Notes: a model not told the origin generated them from the sequence alone. Counted from the stretch's first letter, positions 25,066-39,342 are shown. The stretch: 64,000 nucleotides of DNA from Cladocopium goreaui (GCA_947184155.2 CAMXCT020001112.1:2172501-2236500), one strand, 5' to 3'. A program made the numbers and translations.

Positions 25066-25170
25066 TACCCTCTGGTTATTTAACATAGCCATGGAAAATC
25101 ACCATTTTTAATAGATAAACCACCTATAAATAGGCCATTTTCCATGGCTATGTTAAATAACCAGAGGGTA
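25066..25170. mobile_element. Family A element, perfect arms
   Basis: The cleanest copy: TACCCTCTGGTTATTTAACA pairs without mismatch with TGTTAAATAACCAGAGGGTA, and the arms continue through the ATAGCCATGGAAAAT block. Probably a recent insertion. Confidence 0.9.
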
Positions 25171-25383
25171 AGTCATGTTAAAATTATGATTCAAATGTGG
25201 GTAAAACAATCATAACCATCCCCCAGTCATCACCATTTTATAGTTTCTATAAACCATTCCCGGTCATGGGTGGTAAAAATGGCCTTGCTTTACCCACATC
25301 AATGGGCCTTGGGATTGGTGCCCACGATCAGTTTTTTCGCTCCTCCCATCACTTGACCATCAGTGTTGGTAAAGCAATGCCAT

Positions 25384-25505
25384 TAACCCCCTGGTAAACA
25401 TACAGAAAACTGATGGGAAAATCACCATTTTTTAATGGGAAAACTCGCGATTTCGACTGGGCCATTTTCAAGTTCGCAAACTGTAAACGTCATTACCAGG
25501 GGGTA
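25384..25505. mobile_element. Family A element, variant ends
   Basis: Ends TTAACCCCCTGGTAAACAT and TTACCAGGGGGTAA. CCCCCTGG has replaced CCCTCTGG on both sides, a coordinated change in the two arms. Confidence 0.65.
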
Positions 25506-27161
25506 ACCATCCATATGGATTGATGGTTTATAACACCAAAAATGGGTAAACATTGGTTAAAAAAATGGGGATAGTGGATGATATTGCTTTACCAACATTG
25601 GCAATGGCTCTAGGGTGGAGTTTTCAAGTACACCTTGGACGAACCGAGTTGATGTGGATTAGCCTAGGGTAATGCTTAGCCATTTCGACCGCTTGCTATG
25701 GAAAATGGTTCAGTAGTGGGTGATTTTTGATGATTGACCTACTGATTTTCAAAAGCTATATGTTAATTAAATAACCGGTGGGTATATACAATATTATTAT
25801 TTAATCGCTTGTTTTGTTGAATTGATTGGGATAATCGTATAATCAATGATTGTAGGGTAGGGTGTGCATTGATACTATAATTACCCAACTTATATAATTC
25901 TTGTGTTGTGTGACCTTTTGTGCATGACTCTAAGAACATCTGAAATTTGGGTGCCACGCGCAGATGGTTTCCTTGATCGACGCGTGCTTCAATGGCGATC
26001 GCGTCAGCTTCATACCGCTATGATATGTAAAAGAGAGAAATGTGCAGCTCATTGGAGGGCCCTTGATATTTCGGCCGTGGCCACAGTCTGATGATCACAT
26101 GTGTTGTGATGTCACAAACATGAGACACATGGGAAATGTGAAATGCTTTCCAAACAGTAAGATGAAGCAATGTGGAGATAGTGACTGATAGGCACATTAT
26201 TTCAGGGAGCTGAGGGGTTGCAAGCTGTTGAACCACCAGTTTTAGCACATACAGTTTGTTTGTCTCCGTAGGCGGCCACATTTTGTATAGGATGTCAGTG
26301 GCAAGACTGGCAAAGGTTAGCCGCTATAGCCCATACTCATTCATTTGGTTCAAAGGAAACTTTAGTCAGAAAACCCTGACAAGTTCAGCATTCTTGGCCG
26401 CTAGAAACAACGGTTTTTGTTCAAAGATGCCCTGAAAACCAATTCATTGAGAGAACTCATGTAGACCTGTCTCAAAATAGGGCGGCCCCAAATCCCATAG
26501 TTTATCAATATGTCAATTTTTCCCATCTTCCACATGACATCAGCCATTTGGCGGTACCCCTCAAGTTTATGCCGAATCCATATCATATCCGATGAATAAG
26601 TCACTGTTTTGATCCTTGAATCCACAGGTTGGTGACTTGATTAAACTAGTTTGCAACTGTTGATAGCATACATCTCAATTTGCTGCCATGTTTGTTACTT
26701 CACATCCCCTCCGGTACTTTAACATAGGGAAAAAATCGCGAAATCGATGACTAGCCGGCCATCTTGGCCATAATCCACAAGAAAAACAAGACAAAACACT
26801 GAACAACACTATATATTATATATATTTATATATATATAATATACCATAGACATCCATAGAACAATCATGTTGATTCACCATGGAAAACATAACCGTAAGC
26901 TCTGGCACATGACTGCCCCCGCCAGGCTCAACTCCTGAATCATTTTTTGGCTTCGAGACGGCAGAAACGACTGGAGCGATGCGTCGCGCCTGGGTGACCG
27001 GTGTTCATGGGTGAAACTTGGAGAGAGTTCACCAGCAAAGATCGGGATTTGCCATCGAACATTGGTTATTATAATTTACCCAGAACTATAGACTATGGAT
27101 AGTTAAATATAGTTAATAACAATGGTTAGTTTATAGCTGACATTAATGGTTAGTTAATAGC

Positions 27162-27266
27162 CTGGTTGGTGGTTTGGAACATGGCTTTTATTTTCCATAT
27201 ATTGGGAATAATCCTCCCAACTGACTTTCATATTTTTCAGAGGGGTAGGGCTCAACCACCAACCAG
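27162..27266. mobile_element. Family B element, intact
   Basis: CTGGTTGGTGGTTTGGAACA to CAACCACCAACCAG, with CCCAACTGACTTTCATATTT then TTCAGAGGGGTAGGG. Terminal inverted repeat of about 11 bp. Confidence 0.85.
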
Positions 27267-29251
27267 GAAAGGATTGAACTGGAAAATATTCGGGGTTCGC
27301 CAATTACGGAGTGATTTTGATTGTAAATGCCGGAGTGATTTGACATATTTAAGCAGCAAATCTAAGGATTTAATATGAGTAACTCAAATCATTGTAAATC
27401 ATCAAAGAATGGAAATAGATGTGCAAGATGGGCGATTTAGCCCAGTTCATGGCAAGGTTCCTGGAAAATGATCAGAAAATGAAAACCATTGGATTTTGTT
27501 TGGTTTCCCGTTTTGAGACCAGCCAGGCCAGTTGGCACAAGTTGCCAGGCCAGGATCCACCATTTTTTAAGCCGGTAAAAACCATCAATCCATTTTTGGA
27601 ATATACCAACATGAGTAAACACGTTAATTTATAGTTGTTACTAACAATAGTTGTTTAACAATACACCAATCAATCAATTTCTGTCAATAGTTGTCAATTT
27701 GTATATATATATATATATACAATTATAATATATATATATACAATTATAAATAAATAAATATCTATATATATATATACACAATTATATATATATATGTTTA
27801 TATATATATATATAAAAATGTATATATACATATATTCATTTATTTATTTGTAACGAGGACAGGTAAGTCCAACAAAAAGCACGGGGAAAACTTGGATACT
27901 ACTGTGTAAAACTATAAACAGTTTCTTTTTGGTTCATCAGGGATGTTTATGGATGTTTTGTATCCCATCAAATAAATGAATTTGTTTGGTGCTAGGTAAG
28001 ATTGGCCCTGATTTTATCAATCGGAATGGCGACAATTGTGGGGCAATCATGGGACGCAATTCGATCAGCAATCGATGAGTTTATCCATGAACAAATGGCC
28101 ATACTGCCATCATTATTTGAAGAAACCAATGTTTCGCTAAAAGGGTCTCAGAAAAAGGTTTGATCTAAGTATACTGTTCAGAGAGAGAAAGTATACTGTT
28201 CAGGTTTGACCTTCGCTGCATCTTTTTAGGGATTGCTTGAAATGGATCATAGTCTAATAGTGAATGATAGTTCAGATATTGTGGGAAAGACGCAGGGGCG
28301 AAACTAGAAATAGTTGGATAGACACCACATGCTGCACGTATTGTATTGTATATGAAAGTATGCTGACATTTCACCGCAACTTGCCCAAATGTTTGTGAAT
28401 ATAATATACCATACATGTAGCATAAGGGATTTTTTAATTCTAAATTATTTATATAGTCACCACATTACGTTTGTTTGAGGATCATTTTCCAAATGGGTTT
28501 CCCAAAAGGGGCTTTCCGCATCGACACGTGCATTTCCGGGTAAATATTGGCAAAATCCATTACTAATGAGTTCCATAAATGATGCTGTCCATAATAAAAA
28601 TCATCATTTTTTTCATAGGATTGCCATGGATTGTCCATGAAATAAATCAATATAAACCATCCAACTATTGGGGATTCCCCCATGGACCCCCCCCATTAGC
28701 CGGAAACCGTCACTAGGAGCCAGTGCGCGGTTGCGGACCTTGGGAGGAACACTTCACACAGGGACGCAGGCGGAGAAAGGGGACGTGACCGGTATCCAAG
28801 CCAAGAGTCGGGATGTAGCTCAGAACTCAGACCCATAAACTTATCATGTTTTGTTTCAATGGTTTGGATGGTTTGGATTCCAATCCAGTGATTGGAAACA
28901 ATTGGGAAGTATTGTGCCCACCAAAACTTAAGGGATTCAAACAGAAAGGGCGAAGTGTTCCTTTTTTATCTCTTTCACCAAGGCAAGGTAGGTAAAGGGG
29001 ATGCCGAACTTTGAAGCCCCCTAAATCCTCTGGTTTGTCATAGTTTATGACTTGTTCTCCTTGGAATAAGCTGGGGCTAAAACGGCAGGGACAACCTCAG
29101 GCTATACTGGAGCTGTGGATGTGACTGAAATGTGCTACCATCTCGGCAGTACGAGGAACAAAGTGTAAACTGAAAGCTGTTGGGAAGCCCTGACAGACTA
29201 AGACATGGGTATATTACGATTTGTTGGTGATATAATTATATATTTGTCCCA

Positions 29252-29557
29252 CTAGAATGACATGTTGGGGGTGTACTCTATGTTTCTTAACAGAGTGTAC
29301 CCCCAAATGCATTGGTAAATTATCATGTTTCCTTTAAGATTGATTTTTTGAGGCAGATCCCCATTTTCAGACAAACCCACACAGCCCGACGTATGTGACA
29401 CATCGTGGCAGCTGGGGCCATTCTTCGTTGCAGGTACTTCTACAACAACGTTGGGGAACCTGGTTGTCGCCCTCACGCTATCCATCAATATTTCCGCTGT
29501 AGCACCCTCCAATAAATAAGATAGAAACGCTGGAAACTGGAAATGATGGGCACGCAT
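29252..29557 (-). CDS. Weak minus-strand open frame
   Basis: Open frame of 101 codons including LLEGATAEILMDSVRATTRF and PNVVVEVPATKNGPSCHDVS. It may contain one or more exons; no family recognised. Confidence 0.25.
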   Translation of the reverse strand: MRAHHFQFPAFLSYLLEGATAEILMDSVRATTRFPNVVVEVPATKNGPSCHDVSHTSGCVGLSENGDLPQKINLKGNMIIYQCIWGYTLLRNIEYTPNMSF

Positions 29558-30604
29558 ACTCTATACCATCTCGGATTTTGTTCCAGACCTACTGTTCTTC
29601 AATCTCTAGTATCTCTATAGTTAAACCTCGGTTCAATAGATTAGCTGTTCTTTGCCGTATACGATGCAGCTGACCCAGCTAAGACTTACTGTCAGATATA
29701 TAAACCATGCTACCTGAAACATTTTGGAGCCTAAATGGTCGATGTGACTGGCGCGAAGGAAGGGCTCCACATTTTTAGCAGTCCGAGTGCGGGAAGTCCA
29801 AACACGTGCAAACATCATACACAATATTAATCAATATTATACATGTATATGCATATATGAAAAATGCATATATATATATACAGAAGTTGTGTGTGCGTGA
29901 ATAATATGATTAACGCACGCGAGTGATGACATGTCCTTCGACCTTGTTTTTTTTTTTCATGCGGATTTTTAACTTTTGCATGTTTCCAAAGGTGCTTAAA
30001 TGATATAAACCATCCCCAATGTTACCATAAATAGGTGGTAAGGTTCATCCCGATTCATCGTAGCTTTATGGCCTTGGATCCCACATGAGTGCAGGACACC
30101 CAACGTACGCAGTGGCACGTCCCTGCAGAGTGGTGTGATGAGGCTGGATTTCACCATCACCACCATAGCGTAGCAATATGTTTCACCATGATATATCATA
30201 TGTCATTGATAGACATATGTCGTACTTATTGATATAAATGTTGATATATATATATATTTATATACCATTGATTCACATTCTACATATTATACCATACCAT
30301 TACCATACTATTGATTCATACATAGACGGCATATAATGAGATGTATCAAGCAGAATAATATACCGTACCACCAGCAGCTCGACCTTGGCTGTTTGAAGAC
30401 TCCCTTCATCAAAAGAACAGCTATTGTCAGGGTCTATGCTAATTGGTATGTTATACAATTGCATTTATGAACCATTTGATGGTATGATGGGGATTGATAT
30501 ATATATATATACATATATCTATATATATAACTATACTATAATATGTATATATATATATATGCATATAACTATATACATATATGCAAATATATATGTATAT
30601 GATA

Positions 30605-30637
<33 letters not shown>

Positions 30638-31571
30638 CCAACGTGATCCGGTTTTTGGGTGTGTTTGCAAATTGAGTATACCCCGCTGAGTGGCTCATTG
30701 AACAGGGAAACTGATAATTCAGCAGTGGACAGTCAGGGTACCCAAGTTTCAGTACAGCCGATATCCCTGGGCCCTATGGGAAGCTAAAGAATTTCGTTGA
30801 CCCAAGCCACCATTGGATATTTGAGCGCAGGATACAGCGAGTCAGCTGAACATTATATAGCTATCGAAAATGGCTTGGTTGAATGATTATGATTGGGAAT
30901 ACTGCTGGGGTCATTGGGAATTATAACTAGCCCATAGTAGGGAAACCCAGCCACCAAGAAACGGGCTGCTGTTTTTTTGGGGCTCACAAGGTGGTGTTCT
31001 TGCGACAACTGGAGATTGATTTGACGAATTTGGATACTGCAACAACATGCGTCATGATTTGGAATTAGCTCACGAAAACGAACCTCTATGGACTGCTGTT
31101 GGGGGCAATTGGCGCTAGCGATATGCGAGTGTGTTGTCTCTCCAATTTTGGCTATCATGCTGAACTGCCATTTTGAGGTGATATTTGCAGGTTCTGTGGC
31201 TGTATCCCCTTTGTTAGCCCTTGCTTGCTTTAGACCACTAGTTGATGTCCTGTTTGTGCATATGCATATTCAGTTGTATATGTTTGTATGTGTATATACA
31301 TATGTATATATATATATGTATGTGTGTATGTATGCAATATATATATATATTTGCAAGTTTATTAATTTATTTGATAATTCATTTAGCAAGCCATTTAGCA
31401 AGCTTATGCACACACCTCTACATATGTGAATGTTGAGTACATTGCATGCACCGGAAATCATCCTCATGAGGATTCCAGGTTTCAATGGTTGGCAAGTGAC
31501 AGCCAGTTGGCAAGCGGATGCAAGCGGTTCATAATCATGGTTGCTTCACCTAACTAAGATATAATAGGATT

Positions 31572-31870
31572 TACATACATGCATGCATGCATTGTACATA
31601 CATGCATGCATACATACATGCATGCATACATACATACGTGCATGCATGCATGCATACATACATGCCTGCATGCATGCATGCATGCATACTTGCATGCATA
31701 CATACATGCATACATAAATACATGCATACATCGATGCATGCATACTTGCATGCATACATACATGCATGCATGCATGCATGCATACATACATGCATAGATA
31801 GTTAGATACATACATTGACATACATAGATACATACGTACATGGATGATTGCATGCATGCATGCTTACATA
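31572..31870. repeat. (CATG/CATA)n array
   Basis: About 300 bp of CATACATGCATGCATG-type units. Open frames here are artefacts. Confidence 0.95.
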
Positions 31871-32346
31871 TATACACACATATATATATAATATATACAT
31901 ATACCGTATGTATTTGTTTATTCCCGGACATATACCTGTCCGTCTCATAGTCGAAATTCCCATCCCTTGGCGCAGGCTGCCAAAGAACTAGTGCAGAGGC
32001 AAAAAAAATCCAAGAAACCTCTTGCGTGTCAGCTGGAGATGGGGACTGCAGATTTTGTAAATTTTGAGCCATTACTGTAGATTAGACCCATACCCAACTA
32101 GGGAATACTAGGGATGTTTTCAACATTTTTTGGGCTGGAATTTCTTGACCCAGTGATAGTTTGATACGAAATATCATCAGATCACCACAACTTTGGTGTT
32201 TGTTAGTAACCAATTTGTTTTAACATGATACCCACGTGGGCGTCCCCGCCCTTGTGGAGGTCATCTGGATCCTTTGGAGAAATCCAAAAAAGGGGCCTAT
32301 GGAGGGACGGTAATCAAACGTGGCTGGGAAATCCGGGAACTACATG

Positions 32347-32482
32347 GACATTTCAATGGATAAATACGGATAAATCATCGAACTAATTTCAGGATTTTCC
32401 CTTAAAATCATTAAACACATATGGTGGAAAATCCTGAAATTAGTTCGATGATTTATCCAGAAATATATTCATTGAAATGTCA
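32347..32482. mobile_element. Large palindrome (family D)
   Basis: GACATTTCAATGGATAAAT and the AAATCATCGAACTAATTTCA block pair with the right half (TGAAATTAGTTCGATGATTT ... ATTCATTGAAATGTC). Loop about 30 bp. The left flank (AATCAAACGTGGCTGGGAAA) is shared with the element at 43212. Confidence 0.7.
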
Positions 32483-33838
32483 AGATTTTCCATTGCCATG
32501 AACAGGAACTAAAGATTCTATATAATCCAAACGGTTTGGAGTTGGTCCGTGTTGATGTGGGCGATCGTAGGGTCGACACAAGCTACACACTGTGGTAACC
32601 TCAGTTTTTTTCGTCTGACTTATGATCCCAATTCAATCACCAACTTGAATCAAATGTGTGACAAAATAAGAAGGCCAATTGATTATATAAGCACCATGTA
32701 AGTGACAAAATGGACAATCATCTAGAAACAAATATGCTGTAATGTCGGTTTACGGCCTTTTTCCATCTCAGTCTAGACGCCTTTGATGCCTTTGATGTTT
32801 GTGACGCAGATCTGGTCGTTTTCTTATGGCTTTCGGCGAGGCTCTGTCCAACTTGGGGTCACCTTCAGAGAAACCACAAGACGGTGCCCCTGTTATATCT
32901 GTTATGTTGGTTTACAACCCCCATGAACATCCCATGAACTAGATTCTGTTTTCCCAAAATCCATCGAATTCACCTAGTGGACCCAAGCAACTAATTCTTG
33001 GGAGGCACATTGCAGCATGGTTCTTTCAATGAGCTGCAGGATTTTAGCACCGTTTGCATGCGAAATAGTTGAGTCCCAAGATCCGTATTCAACTGACCAG
33101 AAAGAACACAAGGCGGGGCCACCAAACAGTAGACAATGTTGTTTATTTAACATGTTAAATACATGTTATACCTGGGGTTTATGTCATGTTATGTTTGTTT
33201 ACTGTAGGTATGATTAGATATATGTGGGTTTTGCAACTAGAGTGGCCACATCCATGGCCATCAGAAAGATGACAAGTCCATGGACCAGAACCCACCAGCA
33301 GAACGCGTAATCCATGTTGACCCCACCATTTAGAGACAATTAGATTATTTCAGCGGCATTTCAGTGACTACATGTACTATATAATCTGTTACATTTGTTT
33401 ATATAATGTATCTAGCATATGATTTGAATGAACACACTATGATAGATTATTATCTATCATTATCTATCAATATCAATATCTATCATATATATATAGAGTC
33501 AAAAGAGTCAGCTCCACAGTCGCTATAGTCGCTAGCTGCGCTGCACCGTGAAGCTGTGGTGCAATTTCTGCCGATTTTCGCTGCGCTCTGCGCGCCCTGT
33601 AGCTGAAGCATGAGCAGTAGCAGGCTGGGGCATGTCACCATTTTTGGGCGGCCCCAGGCCCCAGGGAGAAAAGCAAATCAAAAGCATGGAGTCCAAGACG
33701 TATCACACATACACATTATTATTATTAATTATTATATATATATATTATTATCTATGATTTTATTTAAGTATCGATCAAATGAAAAGCAACACAAACTCCA
33801 ACACAAATGAATTTGAACAGTTTTTCATCGCAGCTCAG

Positions 33839-33887
33839 GTTCCAGATCCCGTTGCTGAGTGTGACGAATGTGAAGCCACGTTTGTTG
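33839..33887 (+). CDS. Exon candidate (CxxC)
   Basis: Bounded by CAGCTCAG|GT and TTTGTTG|GTGATT. Encodes VPDPVAECDECEATFVG, with a CxxC pair. Isolated. Confidence 0.35.
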
Positions 33888-34892
33888 GTGATTGGCGGAC
33901 AGTTTCTCGGAACTCGTCCCTTCAGAAATTCACGGTGATAAAAATGGGGAAGTTCATGAACTTAACCAACAAATGGTGGTGAATATTAGTTGATATATAT
34001 ATATATTATATATATGCATGTATATTAATATGGAAAAGACCCATCAGAAAAAGCAGGAAATTCTACAGTTGTGCACAGTTGGAGGCTGTTGATATGTTTT
34101 GATTTGACGATGCTTCTGGGCCCAGAGTTCCCCAGGTTTTCGGGCACCTTCGTTTGCCGAGAGTTGAGGTGCAAGTCTTTGGTCACCGGGCAGGGGTATA
34201 CTTGGGTTATTAGGACTTTACTGGACATAACATGCATATATATATATGTATATGTATTATATATATATATGGAAAGAGAGGGAGAGTTAGTAATCAATAT
34301 GATATATATATATATATATTGACATTGAGATAGGGATGCAACCGGGATATCATGACTACAATGGCTATACATATATATATATATATATGTATACACTCAT
34401 TCTAGAATGGGGATATAATGGGGATACGGTTGGGTGGATATATAGACAACCGTTCACTAGATTTGTGATGGCTCACGCCGACATTTGACTCAAGATCTGG
34501 GACGCGAAACTCATCCGAATGATGTCCCCAACTATGTGGTGTTTTGTCCAAGTTTTGGGCCAGCAACAAACCACCAGATGTTGGAGGTTTCGCAACTTGC
34601 AGGCGGGACTTTGAGATTACCTTAGTAGATGCTAAGGACTGCCGCCGAAACCAGGCTGGGAGGTCATTCTTCAAACAGCTTTGAAGTTTAATCGGAATCG
34701 CCCTTGTTTAACCGTTGTAACATCAATGTTGTGTTGCTTTATGTTTGGTTTCACCGGTTTCATCAGTTTCACCAGCTTCACCCACCCCCCAAAAAACATA
34801 GGTTTTCCAACCAACAAAAACATAGGTTTTCCCATGTTTTCCCATGTTTCTTTTACATCCAACGAAAGTTGAGATTCCCTCCACCAAGCCAG

Positions 34893-34955
34893 GAGTTTAT
34901 GGAGTTCACGCCTGGCATCTTACGAGCCTTTGTGCGTCTTGGCTTGCGGGGAAAT
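34893..34955 (+). CDS. Exon candidate (63 nt)
   Basis: Bounded by AAGCCAG|GAG and GGAAAT|GTAGGA. Twenty-one codons, phase 0: EFMEFTPGILRAFVRLGLRG N. Could pair with the exon at 35641-35697, which has the same phase. Confidence 0.35.
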
Positions 34956-35640
34956 GTAGGAAAATCTGTCCATGATAGACTAGAAATGTAGGTTTTGAAT
35001 GGGAACATCCACTATAAATGAAGATGTTCAATTGCTCAAATTGCCATGTTTGATTACCAGAGGAAAATGGAATCATCGGATGGGGATTTTGTTGAAAACC
35101 TCAGGGACAGCTCGCCTTCTGTTGATCTCTTTGGAGATGGCGATGGAGAGAGAGAGAGAGAGAGATATATATAATTCATTAAAATTCTATAAATCACCGT
35201 AGCGCAAATTATCACCATATATATATATATAAGTGCTAGGAATTTAGTGTTTGTTCATCTTTTTTTTGGCTATAACCATTGTTGGGTGATTTTAAAATGA
35301 TTTTGGTGGGTGTACGGTAAACCACCAGAAGTTGGGATATGGGGGCCCCATAACTATAGTTATGCAACCACTCAGTAACTGGTTAGTGTTACATGTGTCA
35401 TGCGGTACCCCCTTATAATTATAAAGGGATAATAGACTTCATTAAGGGACATATATATATATATAGGTTAGTTGCGAAGTACGAAATGGGTTCCCGTCTT
35501 GCGTTTAAACTGTGCGCAAATTAGGACAAGTCCATTTCCCATTGCTCAGTTGCGATTTCTATCCCATAGATGTGCCCATGCCGGGGCAGGCCATGCTCAG
35601 GCGCCCTTCTCATTTTGACTCCTTGAGTTTTACTCTTCAG

Positions 35641-35697
35641 CCGGTCATGGAGAAGATGGCGGTGAAGTTTGTGGCAGGCGTGGCAAATGTCGACCGT
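35641..35697 (+). CDS. Exon candidate (57 nt)
   Basis: Acceptor TTACTCTTCAG, donor GACCGT|GTGTAA. Nineteen codons: PVMEKMAVKFVAGVANVDR. It faintly recalls a thioredoxin-like strand, but that is not enough to name it. Confidence 0.35.
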
Positions 35698-36523
35698 GTG
35701 TAAATATAGAAAAGACCATGGCAAAACCGGAGAAATATGTTTCAATACATAGATGGCGCAAAGAAAAGATGGCTCAGGCAAGATCAATTGCCAATGCTGC
35801 TAATGCATGCTAATGCAATTTTTTGAAACTGTCCTATGGGTGTGATTATTGAGACTGGGTCAAGATGAAGACTTGCAAGACATACTCCTTTGTTGGGTGC
35901 ATGTTGGGTGATGGTGGTGCTCAAGTTTCAGCCCCTATGCATGTCAATGACCATACCTGGCATACCTTAAATGAAATTACTGTACTGTATATTAGGTCAT
36001 ATGCCATGTAGATATATCTGGATGGGTCTCCCTTGCACATAGCCGTACATGGTCTTCGCGCAGGTTCGGGACCTTTAAATTAGTTGCCTGGAAATTGTCA
36101 TAGACCATTTGGTGCGCTATTTGATCATATGTGTTCGTCTGAAAATAGTATACAGTACCTCTAAATCAACTCGCCCGCAACGGCCTATACAATGTGTCCA
36201 ATTGAAATTGCCATTTTGGGGGGTCAATCCTAAATTTTCAGACGCACGCACATGTGCCTCATATGCCCCTTGAAGGGCTGATTGGCCCACCACATTTTAG
36301 TTTTCACAGGAGAAGTGAAGAAGCTAAGCTTCGACACTTGGCTCATGCGGGGCAATAGATTGCGACTGTCAGTGTGAGATCTCCCAAGCTATCTCCTTGT
36401 GTTGGCTTCTTGTCCATTAGAGCCCGCATTGGTTGATGATATCCCCTGGATTTGGCCATTTGGCCGAGAAAATCTCATGTCTATCCGTGTCGTTTGTGCT
36501 GCTTTCGCTCTATTTTTGCCGTG

Positions 36524-36647
36524 TACCCGGCCATGTAAACGTTTACATAACTATGAAAAATCACCATGTTCAATGGGTAAATCCACTGTAATCCACTATA
36601 AATATCAACTTTCTCAATAGCAAACTGTTAGTCATTACCAGTGGGTA
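36524..36647. mobile_element. Family A element, diverged
   Basis: AAAAATCACCATGTTCAATGG core, right end ATTACCAGTGGGTA. Confidence 0.55.
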
Positions 36648-38730
36648 GATCTGCCAATCTTCCGATCATCAGGAGGATGGTGAAGTGCTGGCTGCTGTGA
36701 AAGTTTTAGATCCTGGTCCCTTGGATGGCCGGTGGTCGGTTTGGTGCTGATGAAATCCACATGCTCATTGAAGAAATTAGGTCATACAGGATGGTGTCCC
36801 CCAGTTATGTTTGTTGATTTATAAGCCCATCTCGATATCATTGTAAGATATTATAAGTTTTAAGTATAAGTATCATACACTTCATTGATTTGTTCTTCGA
36901 CCTTCCCATGTTGAGGGTTGTCCTTCTTGCCGTTCACCTTTGCGGATTTCCTATACACATTGTTTGGTTCCAAGTAACCTCCCAAGGCTGGGTGCGCCAC
37001 CATAAAAAAAAGGGGAATTGAAACAGCTAAGACTGAGGAGCGATGCAGAGGGCGCTGTTGACGAGTTCATTCTAAAACTTGATGTAATAGGAACTCACGG
37101 AAGTTTTTTTGTTTTTGTTTTTTTTCGCCGATTTTGAGATGCAGTTTCATCACTGTGCTCACGGAAGTGTTTTGTCCAATTCTTTGCGCCTGCATTTTGA
37201 TTCGAGATGATGTTCCATGTATGGAACATTTATTGACATGTACCCCCAAAAAAAACAAACAGTAGGTAAGTACATGTAAACATCAACATAAATACATCAT
37301 AGGTGGAGCATATCAACAGGTCGTCACATTGCAGGCCATTTACTCGATACAGATGGCTTCCGGTTTGGGAATAATGGATCTCATTATGGTATATAATCAT
37401 AACCCAACAATGATTGACTTGTGTTATGTGCATGTGTTTTCATCATGAGTGAGTTCTGGCTGGTCAAATCATGTTAAATCCAAGTTGTTGTTGGTAAAAT
37501 TCACAATTTGGTCTACGCCTACGTAATATGCCACAATTTCCATAGACTTCCTATTCGCCCCAAGGTCAGGGTACAGAAGTTGATTCGGAGGGCATGGCGC
37601 TGCTGAAGCTCGATGCAACTACATGATGCTAAATGTATATACCATGGGCAGCTTAAATGATGTTAGTACCACAATGTACAATGATTTTATCAAGTACGAT
37701 TTCACCTGTATTCACCTGTTGTTTTTTGTTTGGGAACTGCAGCAGTAGCAAGTAGGAACACATCATGTGTTTTTGTATTTCTGGTGCTGGCAGCGCTCAG
37801 AACATCTCATTACAAATGTTTGTTCTATCCCGTATTGCGAACACAATGGTTTCTGGGGGGTGGTTGATATGAATGGGGGAAGGATTTGTACATATGTAAT
37901 ATTATATATAATAATATCATATTGTTGGTTCATTGGCTATATCCAATTTAAGCCCATTTAAACCCCATATGTTGATGGTTAAATCCCATTAACATGATTA
38001 ACTCCCATTGAATCAGCGTTTGTTAGTTGACTCCCATGTTCCAATTGATTTAGTTCATCCACCATCTGGGGAAGCTACAGAGTCTTCGAAGTCACGCTTC
38101 CGCTTCCGAGGGCATTCGAGTACTGCGTGATTTGCTCCGGCTGTACCTTCGGCATTCGAACAACTACCCTCGGTCATCGATGGCATGGGAAATCCTCGGT
38201 ACCCAATGGTGGATTTGATCGGAAAATCATCGAAGGACTGGGGTAGGATCCTAATGGCATTCCATTGCCATGTTAGATTACCAGAGGGACTCACAGAAAC
38301 GTCCCATTTCACGGGACACCCATCCGATCATCCATGTTTTTGGTACAGGTGCATTTAACATCATTTACCATTCTTTAAGACACACACACATATATATGTA
38401 TATATATACATTTATGCCTCCCATAAAACATATAAAACAAGCAACTGTAGGTAAAATAGATTAGGGTTGGATAGAATTAGTGTGTAAACAAATGTTGATA
38501 CATGTAAATAGATGTAAACCTATGTCAATATACCATTAAACCAATCGTTGATCCCCATTGATCCCTGTGAACATCGCAGACTTTTGGCCCAAAGATATGG
38601 CTTTCCCAAAGCAAAAAGATCAAGTTGTTGAACCGGTTTGATCCCAGAGATGATGCACAGAACTAGGCATAGTAGTATAGTAGACATATATATTTTCCTT
38701 TCACAATCAGAATCAAAGATCTTGGCCAAC

Positions 38731-38878
38731 CATGGTACAATGGCCATGGCTGGAGCACATCAAGGATCCGGTGGTCGCTGATGGAGGTGCCAAAAAGCGC
38801 CGCTTACCCCGCTCAGAGTGCCTGGACTGTGCCAAAATTTGGGGAACCCATGATCCCATAATGTTTCTTCCTGATTAG
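38731..38878 (+). CDS. Weak open frame with CxxC
   Basis: Frame from an ATG at about 38732: MVQWPWLEHIKDPVVADGG, then RRLPRSECLDCAKIWGTHD and a stop. GC-rich relative to its surroundings. It could be an exon upstream of gene 1, but no join was found. Confidence 0.25.
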
Positions 38879-39032
38879 TGTGCGGTCCCCCACCTTCTCA
38901 AACAATAGCTATACCCTCTTTAAACTTGGGCGCCAAGAAAAATCTTCCCAGGAAAAAAACAAATCCGCACTGAAGTAAGGATTTCAATTGGCTACAATTG
39001 AAATCTAATTAAAACTGTTTTTTTGCCGATGA

Positions 39033-39116
39033 ACTTGTAGTACTTGTAGGACTTGTAGGACTTGTATTACTTGTAGTACTTGTAGTGCTTGTAGTACTTG
39101 TAGTACTTGTAGCAGC
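39033..39116. repeat. 9-bp ACTTGTAGT array
   Basis: About nine ACTTGTAGT/ACTTGTAGG units. Confidence 0.9.
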
Positions 39117-39169
39117 ATGTTGATTGCGTTACCTTTTCCACCTTAAGCTTTTTCCTTAATGAACCATGA

Positions 39170-39342
39170 AATAAGAGAAAGAGAAAGAAAAAGAAAAGAT
39201 AAAGGGAACGAGAGAAAGAGAAAGAGAGAGAGAGAGAGGGAGAGGAAGAAGAGGAAGAGAAAGAGAAAGAGAAAGGATAAGAGAAAGAGAAAGGATAAGA
39301 GAAAGAGAAAATAAAGAGAAAGGAAAAGAGAAAGAGAAAGAA
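39170..39342. repeat. Purine-only (GAAAGA)n tract
   Basis: About 170 bp, almost exclusively A and G on plus, from mixed GAAAGAG and GGATAAGAG units. Lies about 550 bp upstream of the first recognised gene 1 exon. Confidence 0.9.

Larger units (their letters stand above)
25510..31570. other. Gene-poor region
   Basis: AT-rich with TATA tracts (26810-26840, 27700-27840, 30480-30620). One family B element (27162) and weak open frames, for example 25903-26091 (plus; WVPRADGFLDRRVLQWRSRQ) and about 28700-28850. None is supported by recognisable domains. Confidence 0.5.

Noticed and set aside
31546-32072. Met/His/Cys-rich open frames on both strands
   Set aside because: Product of the (CATG/CATA)n array.
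36212-36232. Possible spliced-leader relic (GCCATTTTGGG)
   Set aside because: The match to the leader stops after CCATTTTGG; the next bases are GGGG, not CTCAAG.
37067-37433. Minus-strand open frames near 37.1-37.4 kb
   Set aside because: Low-complexity Lys/Gln/Phe runs from poly-T tracts; no motif.
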